6,381 nt of DNA from Veillonellaceae bacterium (GTDB lineage Bacteria > Bacillota > Negativicutes > Veillonellales > Veillonellaceae): the NCBI GenBank assembly GCA_900765165.1, contig CAAFQR010000145.1:1-6381 (forward strand), in the 5' to 3' direction. Below, piece by piece: positions 6,124 through 6,381 of the stretch. The notes under the pieces were generated by a model. It did not search any database and had not been told where the DNA came from. It saw nothing but the letters and a program-made list of their open reading frames with translations. The position numbers and the translations under genes are program-made. The number at the start of each line of letters is the position of its first letter. The first letter of the stretch is position 1.

Positions 6124-6127
6124 GTTC

Positions 6128-6155
6128 TTTACATCGAAAATTAAAGGTCTATAAT
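6128..6155 (+). promoter_or_regulatory. Promoter of the DASS transporter gene
   Basis: TTTACA (6128-6133) and a perfect TATAAT (6150-6155) are separated by 16 bases. Transcription would begin near 6162 and give a leader of about 80 bases to the start codon. It is the best promoter match in the window. Confidence 0.75.
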
Positions 6156-6242
6156 GGGGGATATCAGTTAGACAGATAATTGAGAAGTGAGAGAAAAGGT
6201 TGAGGTAAAACGCATGTAAAGACAGGCAGAGGGGGATTTTGG

Positions 6243-6381
6243 ATGAAAAAGATACTAATGTTGTTAGGTATTTTTGTGCTAATAGCCGTCATATGGCATG
6301 TGCCGGCGCCGGAAGGGCTCAATGACAAGGCTTGGCACATTGTAGCCGTGTATATTGGCTTGTTGGTTGGCTTGGTGTTAA
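6243..6381 (+). CDS. DASS-family anion:sodium symporter, N-terminal part (runs off the right edge)
   Basis: Only the first 46 codons are in the window. The peptide starts MKKILMLLGIFVLIAVIWHV, a first membrane helix, then has the P-A-P-E-G-L-N-D-K-A-W-H segment and a second hydrophobic helix (VAVYIGLLVGLVL). This order, a short helix followed by a PxPxGL...AWH loop, is characteristic of the divalent anion:Na+ symporter (DASS) family, which includes CitT, TtdT and other dicarboxylate carriers of about 460-500 residues in the inner membrane. The substrate (citrate, succinate, tartrate, malate or 2-oxoglutarate) cannot be told from this end. The start is supported by AGAGGGGGA (6228-6236), with seven bases between the G-run and ATG. 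It has its own promoter. Confidence 0.75.
   Translation, partial: MKKILMLLGIFVLIAVIWHVPAPEGLNDKAWHIVAVYIGLLVGLVL

Larger units (their letters stand above)
5929..6127. other. AT-rich intergenic region without a gene
   Basis: The stretch between the terminator and the DASS promoter contains no convincing gene. A 76-codon minus-strand frame crosses it, but it runs through the terminator and into the secreted protein gene and is a shadow. A perfect AT palindrome ATAAATATTTAT lies at 5981-5992 and may be chance in such AT-rich DNA. The hairpin at 6038-6079 and the palindrome at 6112-6123 are listed separately. Confidence 0.6.

Noticed and set aside
1..6381. CRISPR array, tRNA/rRNA genes, insertion sequence with terminal repeats
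   Set aside because: No regularly spaced short repeats, no tRNA or rRNA sequence, and no transposase or paired terminal inverted repeats seen on either strand.

Overview
The window looks like chromosomal DNA of a low-to-mid-GC bacterium with Gram-positive-type ribosome binding sites and strong hairpin/T-tract terminators. The best guess is a member of the Negativicutes (Veillonella, Dialister or Megasphaera relatives). This rests on the style of the secreted Adhesin_E-like protein, the MATE and DASS transporters, and a mix of GC-richer core genes with AT-rich accessory genes. It is inference, not a taxonomic assignment.

Layout. Bases 1-60 carry a plausible leftward promoter and ribosome binding site for a gene lying off the left edge. 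Bases about 71-505 are the 3' end of a type III restriction enzyme gene (res): the PD-(D/E)xK nuclease domain is left, the helicase part is missing. A strong bidirectional terminator (557-586) separates it from a convergent GNAT acetyltransferase gene (610-1098, minus). A divergent intergenic region (1099-1437) holds the GNAT promoter, two candidate promoters for the next operon and a leader with three possible hairpins. Bases 1438-4224 are two tandem MATE-family efflux genes, clearly products of one local duplication, ending in a strong terminator (4239-4271). Next come an AT-rich gene of unknown function (4443-5156) and a small secreted protein gene with an Adhesin_E-like look (5325-5879), closed by a terminator (5900-5928). 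A 363-base AT-rich intergenic region with a hairpin, a 12-bp palindrome and a good promoter leads into the first 46 codons of a DASS-family anion:sodium symporter that runs off the right edge.

How the genes relate. The two MATE transporters probably form one transcription unit and would export toxic or cationic compounds across the inner membrane by ion antiport. The other genes look like independent units, each with its own terminator or promoter. I found no convincing new multi-gene system. The most informative signals are the uneven divergence of the MATE pair (about 85% identical over the first 311 residues, about 64% over the last 139, by my own count), the fossil stop codon after the second copy, the structured leader before the first copy, the orphan Res nuclease domain, and the unrecognised 237-residue protein.
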